Shown here: one piece after another, positions 1 to 13,466 of the stretch
Numbering within the stretch: the stretch's first letter is position 1
Layout of the letters: each line of letters opens with the position of its first letter
Assembly: GCA_007844125.1 (NCBI GenBank)
Contig: CM017560.1
Location: 4,311,749-4,375,748, forward strand
DNA length: 64,000 nucleotides
Source of the DNA: Sinonovacula constricta
Lineage: Eukaryota; Mollusca; Bivalvia; Cardiida; Solecurtidae
Direction: 5' to 3'
Translations under genes and position numbers: made by a program
The notes under the pieces: model-generated
What the model was told of the DNA's origin: nothing
Databases searched by the model: none
The model's input: the letters and a program-made list of their open reading frames with translations, nothing else

Positions 1-690
1 ATATTTATGATGAACTTCTTTTATAATGGTAATTTATTTTTATCATCTCTCATATATTGAGCAATTCGATAAGTATATTGCATATTCTTAATTTTTTGTA
101 TATTAAAGCTTTTCTAATACACAACAATAAGCTATTTCATAACTTGAGCCATCAGTAAGTGTATATCATTTTCTTGAAATTATTTATGTTTAAGCTAGTT
201 TCTAATCCATAACGTCAAGCTATTCCATAACACACTCCGCGGAATATAAATGTTTTTTTTAAATATCCCTGTCTTTGGACGTAGACATTGTAATTATTCA
301 TTTATCTGTATGAAAGTGTAATTTACAAAATGAATGAATTGAAAAGATATTCTGGGGCTAAATTGTGAGCGGCTTCATACATTAATACTCCGATTTGATA
401 CATGTTTGGCAAAATATTAAACTTTTGTATAAATTGTCATTTGGATGTGTTGGGGATATTTAAACGTACGTTTGAATGCACTCTGTTGTACTCTAGAAAT
501 TTTTCGACAATCGCTGTTCCCCAAACATTGAAACAATAATCTTTTATAAGTGAGATGTAAGCATTATAAAAAAAAATCTGATTCAAGGGGAAAGGAGTAT
601 GCTATTTTTGAAAAAAAGAAAGAGTTGCAAATTTAAGTCTGTTTTATTACAGATACAGCATGGCAAATCTAACTCAATGCTGCACTTACA
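1..690. other. No gene seen
   Basis: AT-rich sequence with short poly-T and poly-A runs and no supported coding signal. Confidence 0.5.
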
Positions 691-1645
691 CGAACCACTA
701 GAACCTTATGTCACTGAATGTTCTTAATTCCAGAGATCTTGATACTTAAAATACCCGCAAAATTGGTATTCGTTTTACTACTTATAAGCATAGCTTTAGT
801 TTTACTGGGATTTAGAGCCACGGTATTATCAGTGTACCACCTGATTGTTGTCTATATTAGACTGCAGTGTATTCTCTATTTCACGTATGTATGCATCGTT
901 AGTATAAAGGGTGGAATCATCAGCACACAAATTAATGTTGCATGCTTTGACATTCAGTGGAAGGTTGTTTATAAAAATTAGAAACAAAACGGACCTAGAA
1001 TCGACTCTTGTGGCACACCAGTTAAGCTGGCTTGATACGGGGAGGTAGTTCTTTAACCATTTGTTGTCTGTCAGTCAAATAAGATTTGAGCTATTGTAAT
1101 GTTGTCTGCAAATTTGTATAGTTAAATCTGGCTAATTAGCATTTCACCCCCAGGTCAAATGTATTTTTAATAGCAAGATATACACTTCCGTTGTGAATGT
1201 TACTCATCCAATGGTCTATCACGTACGTAAGTGCCGTCTGACAGGAGACATCTGACCTTAAATCCTGATTGCATTTTATACAGTAAATCGTGGTTTAAGT
1301 ACTCTTACAATTGCGCAGCAATACGTTTATGAAATATTTTGGATATAGTGGTATAGTCTCCACTTTTATAAATTAGATACACACGTTTGCTTTAACTGGT
1401 CCGAGAATAGACCGGGTGATATACTGTTGTTCGTAATACTGGTAATTGGAGTATCTATTATATACGAACATGTCTAAAATATATAATTTTGATGTGCTTA
1501 TAATATATTTTACATGTAGAGGGGTTGAATAATTAAGATGAAATGTTTTATTCTTATAATTTATAATAATTTGTTTAAATTGACGGACTCCGTGTTGAAC
1601 GTTCTGTGTTTTATTTAGATCTGTCCATAGCGCTAGCATTGTCAA
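691..1645 (-). pseudogene. Decayed LINE reverse transcriptase (CR1/Jockey-like)
   Basis: Reading the minus strand, conserved reverse-transcriptase blocks appear in several frames: IYKSGDYTTISKIF near 1340 (usually the N-P-I block), a QSGF block near 1270, GVPQESILGP at 1019-991, and NLCADDSTLY near 910, which is the catalytic (F/Y)xDD region. They are separated by stops and frame changes, so this is a dead 3' part of a non-LTR retrotransposon. The clade is a guess from the GVPQGSILGP style. Confidence 0.72.
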
Positions 1646-1965
1646 TGAAATGCCTGTAAAAGAATTTGCAATATTTTCACTTCTTAGTATGCTGTTATGA
1701 TTAATGAGAAGCTTATTGTTATTGTTAATTGTTAATCTTTATCTTTTTTTATATCTACGTGCTTATTTCAAATGTCGCCAAATATATTCTGTATCAGTTT
1801 TTCGCGGCCTTATTAAAATATTTTTTCTTTTTCTAAATCAGATTTATAGTTCGATTTCAATAAGTTTTGTAATTCTTAAAATCATTCTTTGTTTAACGCA
1901 CTTTTTAATTTGATTTTTAATAAGTCGATTATTAATTCACGTTTCATTCGTTTTGTTTTAAGAGC

Positions 1966-2225
1966 ACTATGTTTTGAGAACCCCTCAGGAAGTGCTAGGC
2001 TCCATAAAACCGGTTTAAGCCCCCAGTCGGTCCTTTTGCGGACTGACCTTTTCAAGGCGGTAACTGTTGGGTTGGCTCTTCTTGTTAAATGAATCACCAC
2101 AGAACTGTTCTTACTTTTACATTTGTCTTGCATTTGAATACCCCTGTCCCGTGCCTTTTCAGGGTATGGTATATGTTTCCGTGCCCATAGGACTTAGGTC
2201 ATATATTCTTATTGATAACTCCGTA
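1966..2225 (+). repeat. Dispersed repeat family A, copy 1
   Basis: This shares long blocks with 5125-5300, 5693-5945 and, in reverse, 63830-63925: the CCGGTTTAAGC block, an AGTCGG...GACTGACC inverted pair, TTGTTAAATGA, and GTGCCTTTTC...GGTATATGTT. It has no coding signal. It may be a SINE or a LINE tail of unknown class. Confidence 0.6.
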
Positions 2226-3210
2226 TTTAGTTCAGCATAAAGTCTGGAGCTTTGTTTGGATTGTTAAACGTTTCACACGCATTTATGCCTAGCAACATCA
2301 ATCCATTTCAAAATAATGTTGTACAAATATTTTTAAAATCTCTGTATGTAATACAATTGTTTTTTTCTAAATCTTTGTTTTAGACTTTTCGTGAAATAAA
2401 TAGGATAATGGTCACTTATTTTTAAGAATGCAAATTTCAACTAAATAATCGGAATGAGTTGTGTAACTATGATCAATAATATTTCTAGTGAAAGAGGTTA
2501 AGCCGTATTGTAATAACATGTTCCTCATTTTGCATTTTCTAAATGGTCGACTGTTTTCATATGAGAACTTGATAATAAAATCACCAAGAAGATTTCTTTA
2601 CAGTTGTCTGTCGCAATATAGTCAATGGATCATCATCGATAATATAAACTGCGTATACTATCAACTTGTAATTTTGTTGGTAGTAATATGGCATGGGTCA
2701 CTATGTTGCCATCTTATAGACAGAGACAGTGTATTCATACATAAAATATTTACCTCCATTGTCTTTTTTATAAAATGAATGGCAGCACACCACCTACTAA
2801 GATTTTGTCTATGCAGTTATCTTGGAAGCCAGCTCATTTTTAAAAATAAGCCAATCTGATGCAGACTAAGCACGATTCGGATTATTAATTCTCGAATGTC
2901 CTTAATCAAAATCAGAAATATACACTAGCATAGCCTGTCCAATTAACTCACCACTCATTGCCCAGACTATGGTGTCACGGGTGTATTACGTCAAGTTCCA
3001 AGTAGAGTGTGTACTTCTTTCTTTGCCAGTAATGTGAAAATTTATCAAACTTCTATAATGTAAGTCCAAACTTTGCAGATCCTTGTGGGAATTGTCCAAT
3101 CAGGATATACGCGATTTGCTGCTAAGTCTCTATGAATACGCAATTCCACCTGAAGTTATTAATATGTTACTAGAAACTTGGTATACGCATAAGTAGTCAA
3201 GTTAGTAAGT
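2226..3210. other. Intergenic stretch, no gene seen
   Basis: Open frames here are short and have no recognisable domain. This is the sequence downstream of the GTPase-kinase gene. Confidence 0.45.
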
Positions 3211-3216
3211 TTTATT
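3211..3216 (-). terminator. AATAAA poly(A) signal just after the kinase stop codon
   Basis: A canonical AATAAA reads on the minus strand, beginning 10 bases after the TAA stop. If it is used, the 3' UTR is only a few tens of bases. Confidence 0.5.
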
Positions 3217-3226
3217 GGAACATCAA

Positions 3227-6200
3227 TTAGACATCAAATCCATTCGGGAGCTCCTTATTGTAAAGAGCAAAATACTGGTCTTTGAGAGCCGTTGCCACAT
3301 CCCGAGCAGATGGGCGCTTTTCGGGGTCAACATGCCAGCATCTTTGAACGACCTCCTGGAGCCCTTCCATCATTTTATATTTGTAGTTCAAGTTAGGGCG
3401 CAGTCCATCTTTAATTAGAGAGTTCACTTGAAGGAATGGAATATCTTTTAAAACCTCTGAGTATGCATCTTTGGCATACCAAAATTCCCACAGAAGAATC
3501 CCGAGACTGTAGATATCGGTAGAGCAATTGTGCCGCTGATGGGACAGGATTTCAGGAGACATGTGAGTGATGGTTCCAGCAAATGTTGTAGTAACAAGAA
3601 CTTGGAGTCGCGCACAGCCCATATCACACAACTTTGCATGGCCATTTTTGATCTGCAATAGACATTAGTACATAGGAAGTCTTGGTATGTTTGATATCAT
3701 TTAATAATGTAACATAACAAATCAAATCAAATTAGCAATGTACAAAAAGATTTGACTTTGGTAACATTTCGGAAAGATCAAAAGCGATGCTAAAGTCCAT
3801 GAAACAATATTATCGCTTGGAAGCAATGCAATACCAACACATCTTGAATAAAAACTGTACAAAATAGACATTTACTCATAATTTAGTCTGATTTAAAAAA
3901 GATGTATTATCTCCTACAGGAGTCTATACATTTCTTAACATAGTCTTTTGTGATAGTTGTTTGCGAAGATTGCGGAGAATGCCGGCCGTGACGACGATAT
4001 CCTTCAAACGAGGCCGCTCAATGTGACGAATGGTAGAAACCATACAGGAGCTAGACATGTCGACCACTCCAGACCTACGTTTCTGTGTATTTTCTAAAAA
4101 TATTTATTTGTCCATTAAAGATATATCTTAGTATTTAGAGATATATCTTTGTATTTATACATCGTCGGTATAACGCTTCTATTTCCAGTCCATGCCGAAC
4201 ATTTTAAAGTTTATTTTATACCAAGAATCGAGTAAAACACTGATCCGATTTACCTTATTCTTGTTAAATTTACACATTCCATGTTGTTTCTGTCAGTGGA
4301 TTCAGCTACTTGCAGTTTAAAGTAAATCAACCTTTTATTTACAGTCTAGTGGATTACAAAATGGTTATAGTGCTTTTATTGGCAAAATAAATTATAAACT
4401 ATCATTACACAATATCGATAAATATGAAAGTGTCTTTAAAATCAGTCGTTAAGTCTTAACGGATGTTCGTGTGGCTTAACATTCTGTATCTAAATTTCAA
4501 AGATAAGTAACGTAAATGTTTTACATATGTAACGTGCCCGAACTGACGTGAGGGAAGGGAGAGTGAAACAATCGGGGTAGCGGAAGAAACAGAGTTCCAG
4601 ACAAACTAACAAACTTTCAGAGTATTAATAATGGAGCTTGCAAGTCTAGTCTCAATGACTCAAAGCAAAGAAGCTCGTGAGCATGGCTTCAATACACTTT
4701 AGACAACTAGCTCAACCTAACATTATTTAAGTGTGTTAGTCACTCTTGGCACGCACAGTTATTTGTCACACACCTTTCTCTGGCTCACACGTACCCCAAA
4801 CTTGTGACTCGCACCTAGTCACACATGCTCTTTTAATGTACAGACAATGCCAGGCGCGTACGCGCCTCTTCACTGACTCTCTTGTGCAGCTTGTCGGTCT
4901 CAAGAATGCCTCGTCACGTACGCGCCTCTAAACGGAAATGAAGTTCACTGAACGGACGTGCCTCCACCACCGAATCGCCAGACACAGTCACACCCGTTGC
5001 TCTCTAAGCACGTCTGAACACTACTGGATTAATCGCGGCCTCTCCTCTCGGACGTGCCCTTCGGAAGTGTGAACACTTACGTCCCAGGGAATCTACTGAA
5101 ACCCCTTTTGAAGTCAAACCAACTGCGTGATAACTGTCAGGTTTGCTCTTTTCGTTAAATGACTCATCACAAATTTGTTTTTACTTTTTGCTTGGCTTGC
5201 ATGTGAAATACCTTTGTTCTGTGCCTTTTCGGAGTTTGGTATATGTTGCAATGGTCATAGGACTTTGTCATATATTCTTATTCATGATCACAACAATGTT
5301 ACTTGTGCAGTGTGGCGGTCATATAAAATCTCCCCGTGCATGTAATCTATGTTGTCATTTAATTCATCCTATAAGGATTGTTACGTGTATTTCTTTTGAT
5401 GGACATTGGACTTTGGTTCTTCAATTCCATCTTCACATTAACAGGATGCTACAACCATTTATTCGTCTCTGGTCATGTTTGTTCATGATTCAGAAAGTTA
5501 ATTTCATTTATAGTCAACCATTTTTGTGTAGTTTTTCAAATCGAAATAATACCATATTCTTTTCTAAACACTATGTGGACATTATATTATTTTTCAATGA
5601 CGTCACTATTTTCGTCATAACTTATGGAAAATATCAGCGCTTGGTCATATTTGTATTCAAAAAGATCGTTTTTCTTTTCATTGCTTGCATTTGAGAAACT
5701 TGTCAGGAAGTGCGAGGCTAGAGCTCTGTAAAACCGGTTTAAGCACACCAGTCGGTCCATATTGCCGACTGACCGTTGTAAGGCTGAAACTGTCGGGTTT
5801 GCTCTTTTCGTTAAATGACTCGTCACAAATTTGTTCTTACTTTTTGCTTGGCTTGCATGTGCAATGCATTTGTTCTAGGCCTTTTCGGAGTATGGTATAT
5901 GTTGCAATGCTCAAAGGACTTTGTCAATATTCTTACTGAGCATGACCGAAGCTCCCCGGAAGCCTGACCGTCCTGCACATGCAGCCTCGGAGTGCCTAGA
6001 CCTAACACAAAGACCGGGCGGCAGGAGCAACACTGAATTGTGCCTAGTTTATAGCTTGTACTGAGTTTCTTTAAAATACCCAATTAACAAAGTGAAGGTC
6101 AGTTGCCTCGGAATACATGGACCGCCTTAACTACAACTACAAACCAAGCGATGGTAACGTAAGCAAAAAGTGAAATCATGATTAGAAGAATCTCTCAGAC

Positions 6201-8311
6201 ATTTAGTTGTCGAATAATTTTATTTATTCTCGCCTTTCACTCTTTAGGCATATTTTTGAGCAACACATTTTTCTTGTTAAGCTGGGATCTTATATGCCAG
6301 AATCATTTGACGTTCCGATAGGGTTCGACCATTTTACGCCCAGACAGGAATATCCGAAAAATATGAAAGTTTACTGAACTGCTACTTCAGCGCTAGCAAA
6401 CAACTTAAGTTATTCCAAACAGAAAAGAAAGTTGCAGAAAATACATTCTATAGCACACTTTTGATGCAATAATAATCTTATCTTTACAACTGCATATTTG
6501 CATCGTTGAAGCTTCTGTTGTCACTAAAGGGGTTTATCTACTTTACACTAAAGGGAAATATTCCCTTTTGCGCGTGTTCACGTTCAATTTTCACTACACA
6601 TACATAGTAAATTTGTATGTGTATCATGACATTGTTACTTAGCATGGTGTGAAAAGTGAAAAGTATGACGTTTGCTAGTCGTACTGTGGCGTGTTTTAAT
6701 GGAAGTGGCTTATTTAAACGTTTTGCAATGTTGAGGTATGATGTATTACGTTAAGTGGATGAGTAAATACATTATAGGCACATATAAAATGTGAAACACG
6801 CTTTTCATATGGAAAATAGCGGTTTCAAGAATATATCAAGAATATATTTCTAGATAGAAAAATACGGACTTTTCCGACTGTTCCGACGGAACTAAGCGAC
6901 TATTCATTGATCGCCATTCCAATGTTGCCAAAATATCTTTAACAATATTTTGAAGTCTTGTGATGTTAAGTACGAGTATATTGTGTTCACGTGTACTTGA
7001 TACACTGACGAAACAAAATGATTAACATACCAGCACGTTAGACAGTTTAAGGTCTCGATGTATAAACCCCTGGTCGTGGATGTATTGAAGGCCTTGACAT
7101 ATATCAATAACCATCCCCACAAAAAAGCGGAACGCATCTTCTCTTGCTGCCACATTACTACATAGGCTGAAAATATAAATGCATTTATTTAAGCATTACC
7201 GTTAGAAAAATCATATATCTTCTTATTAAACACAAATAAAAATTAAATAAAAACAATTTTAATATGTAAGCATAATCACCTGATATAGAACAAAAACGAA
7301 GAACAAGTGACTTATTTTCTGTACCTGAAACATTAAGATATGTTAACACTGCAACCACCTTTTCGTATATCTGTTCGGCATTTGTTAATTCGTGAAACCT
7401 TTGTATGAAAAACTAAAATTAAGCATTTTACATTGAGAGTGTCATAAAATGTCTGTTAAAACCTAGCAGGAAATTATTATTTAGGATGTAGGTCAAGAAT
7501 ACGAATATCTTAACCTATCAAAAAGAGCGCTTCTTGGATATAAATGTCACAGCTAATACCACCTCCTCACTCAATTTGACGAAGACAGATTAAAGACATT
7601 ATACACATCTTGGATATCGTTCTCAACACGCTACAAGAAGAAGACTACCAGGACATACATTAATGAAAGCAAGTTGAACCATAAATTACCTTAAATAAAT
7701 GCAGAGGCTTTAAAACGTGTAATGTGTTTGTCACTGTGACATACATTTTACAGAATTTAAAAACAAAACAACGTTCGGTTATTTAACTAAGTCTTAAACA
7801 TGAAAAATTAATGATCGGTGAATGTTAAAAAATAAGCCAATACGAAAAACAATACACTTTGAGATTATACATTGTCTAGCAGTAACAAAATTGTACACTG
7901 CTTACGAACCGCCAACTTACATGGACGATAAATATGTATACTTTTGTAAGTCATAAAATGAACTCCGAATATTACCCATACCATCATGTTTGCCTAAGCA
8001 TTTTTGCTTAGTTTGTGAATTAACATATCGTTTAAAAAGTTGTGTTCGTAAAATACTAACGTTTTATTTATCATCAATGCAAAAAATCATCGTTAAGGTT
8101 ACTCTTCTTCTTATAACCCAACGATGTTTAATTCACCAAGCTAGATTAAATTAAAACTTTTCAGTCCAAACATAAATTCATTTAATGGTGGTAGCAGAAA
8201 GTAGTGAGACAGCCATAGAATCCTGCTGCTATTTGTACTTTTCTCATATATGTTTAATTAAATCAAATTAGTAGATAATTTGATGGCTAATTTGTCAACT
8301 GAAACTGAACA

Positions 8312-8410
<99 letters not shown>

Positions 8411-9685
8411 AAGGTGCCAAGGTACTTCAAGAGACAAGTGTGACCAACCGTTATGAAAAGCCAGAATTAAAAAAAAATGGAAAACAAAAACAACAGTAAG
8501 CAAGTCATGCAGTGGATCAATTAGAAACACTGTGGCTTAATCAAATCAGGATGTTCCTTACAAAAATGTCATCATCAAGTTTCGCCTTTTCTGTGAGAGA
8601 TTTAGACTTAACAACATTTTAGCTATGATAAGGTAATAAAACACGAATCAATTCAAAATTGAAGCCATTTTGTTCATTTAAGTACTTTGCAACAGCCCCG
8701 AACAATATAGAAAATTTCATTTTTTTTGAATGCGATAAAATGCACAAAACTAGGTGAAATTGAGTCAAACTTGACCGAAACATCGAGATAACGTTCCCGG
8801 AAATTAACCCACCTCACTTTCGCCTTTCCGAGGCGTATATTCACACACGCTCTTGCCAATAATCAAACAAATGTTATCAGCAGAAACTTACCCTGCATAT
8901 TTTACCCCCTTGCCTTTTCTACGATAGTTTTATTGGTTTATAGCCTTGAAAAACGCCTTCAATTGTCCTTTTTGTAAAAAACTAGAAGTAGTTAAGATAA
9001 TTAAATACACCAAAAGAAGGTTTTTTTAATACTGTTATGTTTAGTGAGCAGTAAATTAGTTTAGTTTTGTAATGAACAAACAATTAAGACCTGTTTGTAG
9101 CACATTAAATATGCCAGTAGTTGAGTAAAACAGAACCTTTGCATACATCCGCTGGTGTAAGTCAGAATCTGAACAGCAACGGAAATAACCCTACTACATG
9201 CCAGACATGCAGAGGAGTAGACAAAAAACGTAAAAGATCTGCAGCTCGAATGTCAGGATGCATGGTTAGACTCATCAAGAACACTTTTTATTGCTTTTTG
9301 TTAGGATATTATTGTGTGTTTGTTTATTGGGCTTATTGTCCCACCAACAGTGTTTCAGCTGAGAGCAGAACAGATTCATAAACTTTATTTAAAAGAAAGG
9401 TTTTAATTCAACAATATAAGCTTTAATATATCATAATAAAACCGCGACAACAACGTAGTTACTTACAAACACTGCAAGCGTACTTGTCCAAACACATGAT
9501 CCCTCAATGTGTCGTCACAAAGTTCAGACAGTAACCACAAGTGACATTTTGTTATTCTTTTCCAGGATTGAGTAAACGTTTCCTCACCATCTCCCTCCTG
9601 TTCTTTAGAAACTAAGCGGGAACTTTCATCGGACTTCTCGTATACGACTCCAAGAAACTTGATGACATTTGGGTGTTGAAGAATC
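3227..9685 (-). CDS. Kinase-domain exons (exons 11-13) of the GTPase-kinase gene
   Basis: Exon 11 (9685-9467) starts with HPNVIKFLGVVYE, the end of the C-helix and beta-4, then a Ser/Glu-rich insert of about 30 residues before WLLSELCDD (beta-5/hinge). Exon 12 (7166-7031) carries GLQYIHDQGFIHRDLKLSN, an intact catalytic loop with Asp945. Exon 13 (3652-3227) carries the magnesium motif as DMG rather than DFG, an activation segment ending in SPE in place of APE, and DIYSLGILLWEF, then ends at TAA 3229-3227. The LKLSN loop is Ser/Thr-like. The large introns between these exons hold dispersed repeats and a microsatellite. Confidence 0.88.
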
Positions 9686-12600
9686 CTATAAATATAATGT
9701 AGAAAAAGTCACCTCCATAACCACAATCAACGTAAACTTTATAGTCATATTTACTTTTAATCAGATGCTAAAATGCATAAATTACTACCAATATAGCGAT
9801 TCCATTGGCGTTTTTCGTTTTTCAGTGAAAGTGGTCGCTGTACAAGACAATTATACATTTAAGATATTTATGAAGACAGATAATTGTATTCATAGCTAAT
9901 TATCTTAGGTCTTTATCAAAGTCTGAAGATACCACGATAACGAAAACTGACATATTATGGTATATTAACCAACGAAAGTGCATATGTCATCTGTTATTTG
10001 AAATATATTGTAATATATGAGACTCACACACACACATGCACACGCTCACGGGCAAGCTCATTCGTAGAAACAAAAGCATATGCAATAACGTCCATGCGTT
10101 CACTTGAACAGTATTGAATAAAACTCTACTTACACGCACGTGTAAGTGGTTATAACAAGTACAAGCTCACACAATGATACGATCACACTCCAGCACACAC
10201 TGAACAGAAAATACCTTAGGCAATCAATCTCTTCGAGCTGCGAGATCATTTGGTCGCTTTCCATTGGAGCTCTCATCACCTTTACTGCCACATCGTTGCC
10301 TCGAAAGTTTCCATTGAAAACATCAGCAAAGCTGCCACTACCCAGTCGTTTGCCGATTTTTACTTCATCGATATCAAACAGGTCCTCACATACAAAGCAA
10401 AGCTTATACGTCTTAAATTTCCACACTATGCGTCTCAATTCTCGCTGTAGGGGTGTAAAGACTTCCACGATCTGCCGAAAGCTTTTGACTTCGTTCACGA
10501 TGCAGTTGACGAGCCTTTCATCAGCTTCTATCTGCTTTGGAATGAAGTCTGTAAAAAACTCTTGGATCTTTTCTTTGTACTTTTGAAAGTATGTCTGCAT
10601 GATAAACAACTCAATGTTGTCCAATTCAATCAATTTTTCTGTCCATTTTTTCTGCTGTACTGTTTTAATGCTATCAGCGATGACAACGCCGATGCCGACG
10701 GGAAGAAAGAGGATACCAGCAGCAATCGCCAAAGGAATCCAAAGCGGTGCCGCCACACCAGCAATAATCTTTTCTTTTGTTGAATAAACACTCTGTTCAG
10801 ACGGCTTGGCTGCTCCTGCAAAATAGGAGAAAAAACATTCAGTTTGGCAATCGATCCAAAACAACAACAACATAGAAGCACGATTTTGTATTTGGTTGAT
10901 ATAAATATGAATTAAATAGATATGCGACGTTGTTGTGGGTGTTTGAAGATGTAGCGTACATTTATCAAACCATTTTAACTATTTATTGAGGGAATATTTT
11001 TAAAGAAAACAAAATTGTTTGAACGAAGACACATAAAGATTACATTGTAATATCAATTATAGGTTACAGTGTTAAAATACCGCTAATATACTCTGGTTAT
11101 AATGTATCCACTTTAGTATCATAAAACGCACGTTGTAAATAATTCATAAAGTGTTTGCCAATACTTTTCATAGATTATTAAAAGGAGTTCAATGCATCAT
11201 TGCAAAATACATGTGCTTTACTAATGGATCAATGCAAAATAAAACATGTTGAGTTTACTATAAAACGCTACATTTCGTAAATAAACGACGTTAATTTCCT
11301 TTTAAGTTTGATGCAATTTATTGTTTCAGTTAACACCACTTAATTGGACGAGTGAGGAAGTCATTGCCGCGAAGTTATATTACACTACACCTATCGAAAA
11401 CCAAAGAGGACTTCAGCAGTTTTAAGAGTTTACACAACGTGTTTTTGGCTTTTATTTTGGTTGTTGATACTTGGGCTCGGTTTGCAATGGCATTCCTAAG
11501 CTGGCCAAACGTGAGGTTAGATGGCTAAGCAGAAGAAAAACTTATGCGTTTCTTAATTATTCGTCGCATTTTAATTTAGCGCGACATCCATGCAAGAAGA
11601 TATTAGGCAAATATAGACACATAAGAAACAATAAACAATATTTTAAGCCGGGAAATTTTTTCCAAGGATAAGTTATTGAGCCATGATGGTTTCGAAATTA
11701 AAGCATTGTAGAACAAGATAAATATAACGTTCCCAGCCGCTTGCGTCATATCAAAACAATAGGACTATATATACCCGTAGATGGTATGAGACAAACATCG
11801 TTTGCGTCTCCCTCTATCATAAGGTCCAATTCTTTGCACTGCTTATCTAACAGCGCACATTTTTCTTTGAACATGTTTGCCAAGTCTGTGGAAGTTCGTG
11901 TCACTATGTCGGTCTCATTCTCCCATTCTTTAAATATTTGTTGGATTCGCGCCATAACTTTCTTTTTCGTTTCTTCGAAGTCACCGACAGAAATTTCTGG
12001 TGTATCGGATTCAATCCAACCCAAAAGTCGGGTCTTCACTGCCGTAGAGTTGACATAAATGTGCAGTTGGCCTGCCATCTGAAGACAGCGTGTTTTTGCA
12101 GTCTCCAATATCTCCTCGCTGACCTTAAACAAAAGTTCATTGGGATATAATTTGACGATCAGCATGCCAAAATCAGTTGACTGTTTTTGGTCCAAAACTT
12201 AAATCGAAACCATTTAATTTGTGTCATTTGCATGTATTGATTTAGGAAAAGACAAATGTTTTATAACTGTACGTTACATCGTGTGCAATCGTGTCGTCGT
12301 TGCTCTTTTCAACCACAATATAAAGTTAGTAACTGTTATTTGTACGCATTAGAAAGTAAACATTATTCATAAAAATATAAGTCACAAAGATGGGACTCTT
12401 TTTCAGATAAATAGAAAACATAACGGCGATTTTTTTGCTTAGTTTCAAATCTGGTTGTATAAACTGAATGATGTGTTTAGATTTCTTTCCTATTTAATAA
12501 AAATATACATCATAATTAAAATGTATTTTATATTTCCATGTGTTCTTTAACTAAATATTTATTTTTTGTAAAAAATGTCAAACTTTAAAGTTTTGACATT

Positions 12601-13030
12601 TTTGACAAAATAGTACTAATGACCAATTCATGACACGCATCAAAAAGCAATGTATTTCTTTCAATAACATCTTTGCAGGTAATATGAAATAAAAAATACC
12701 TTAGTTATACAATTTATGCAACCAGATTTGAAACTAAGCACAAAAATGTAATGGCCGTTATTTTTTCTAGTTATCTGAAAAAGAACCATATGCTAAGCCC
12801 TTTCCGTTATTTGGATTACATGTACTTACTGTATCCGACTCAATCCTTAGTTTGTTAAGTCGAGTTAGTACTTCATCTTTCATCTTCAGCTTTTCTTCCT
12901 CGGACTTTCTTCCGTTGTTGATTCGTGAAGACACGTGACTCTGCAAGTGTGAAAGAAACTTGTCGATCCATCTAAAAACAAATACAAAACAAAAATCACT
13001 CGGAAGTTTTGTCACTTTGATCATTGGTCC

Positions 13031-13069
<39 letters not shown>

Positions 13070-13075
13070 TTAAAA

Positions 13076-13128
<53 letters not shown>

Positions 13129-13435
13129 TAAAGCAATAGTAATAATCATACATTTGATAATAATAATAATAATAATAATAATAATTATAATCATAATAAT
13201 AACGATAATAATAATAATAACAATAATAATGACGAAAATAATAATAATTATAATAATAATGATAATAATTATAAGAAGAAGAAGAAGAAGAAGAAGTAGA
13301 AGAAGAATAAGAAGAAGAAGAAGAGGAAAAATAATAATAATATAAGAATAATAATTATAATAATAATAATTGTTTTACTACTTATAATAATAATTGTATT
13401 ATTATAATTATTATAATTATAATTATTATCATTAC

Positions 13436-13466
<31 letters not shown>

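Noticed and set aside
5143..5939. Open frames of 84-183 codons near 5.1-5.9 kb
   Set aside because: They run through dispersed repeat copies within an intron of the minus-strand kinase gene and show no domain.
8258..8530. Open frame with Tyr-Ile repeats
   Set aside because: Translation of the TA microsatellite in an intron.
9121..9381. 86-codon open frame
   Set aside because: No ATG start, overlaps a dispersed repeat, and lies in an intron of the kinase gene.
10146..10586. Plus-strand open frame of 146 codons
   Set aside because: Antisense shadow of kinase-gene exon 10.
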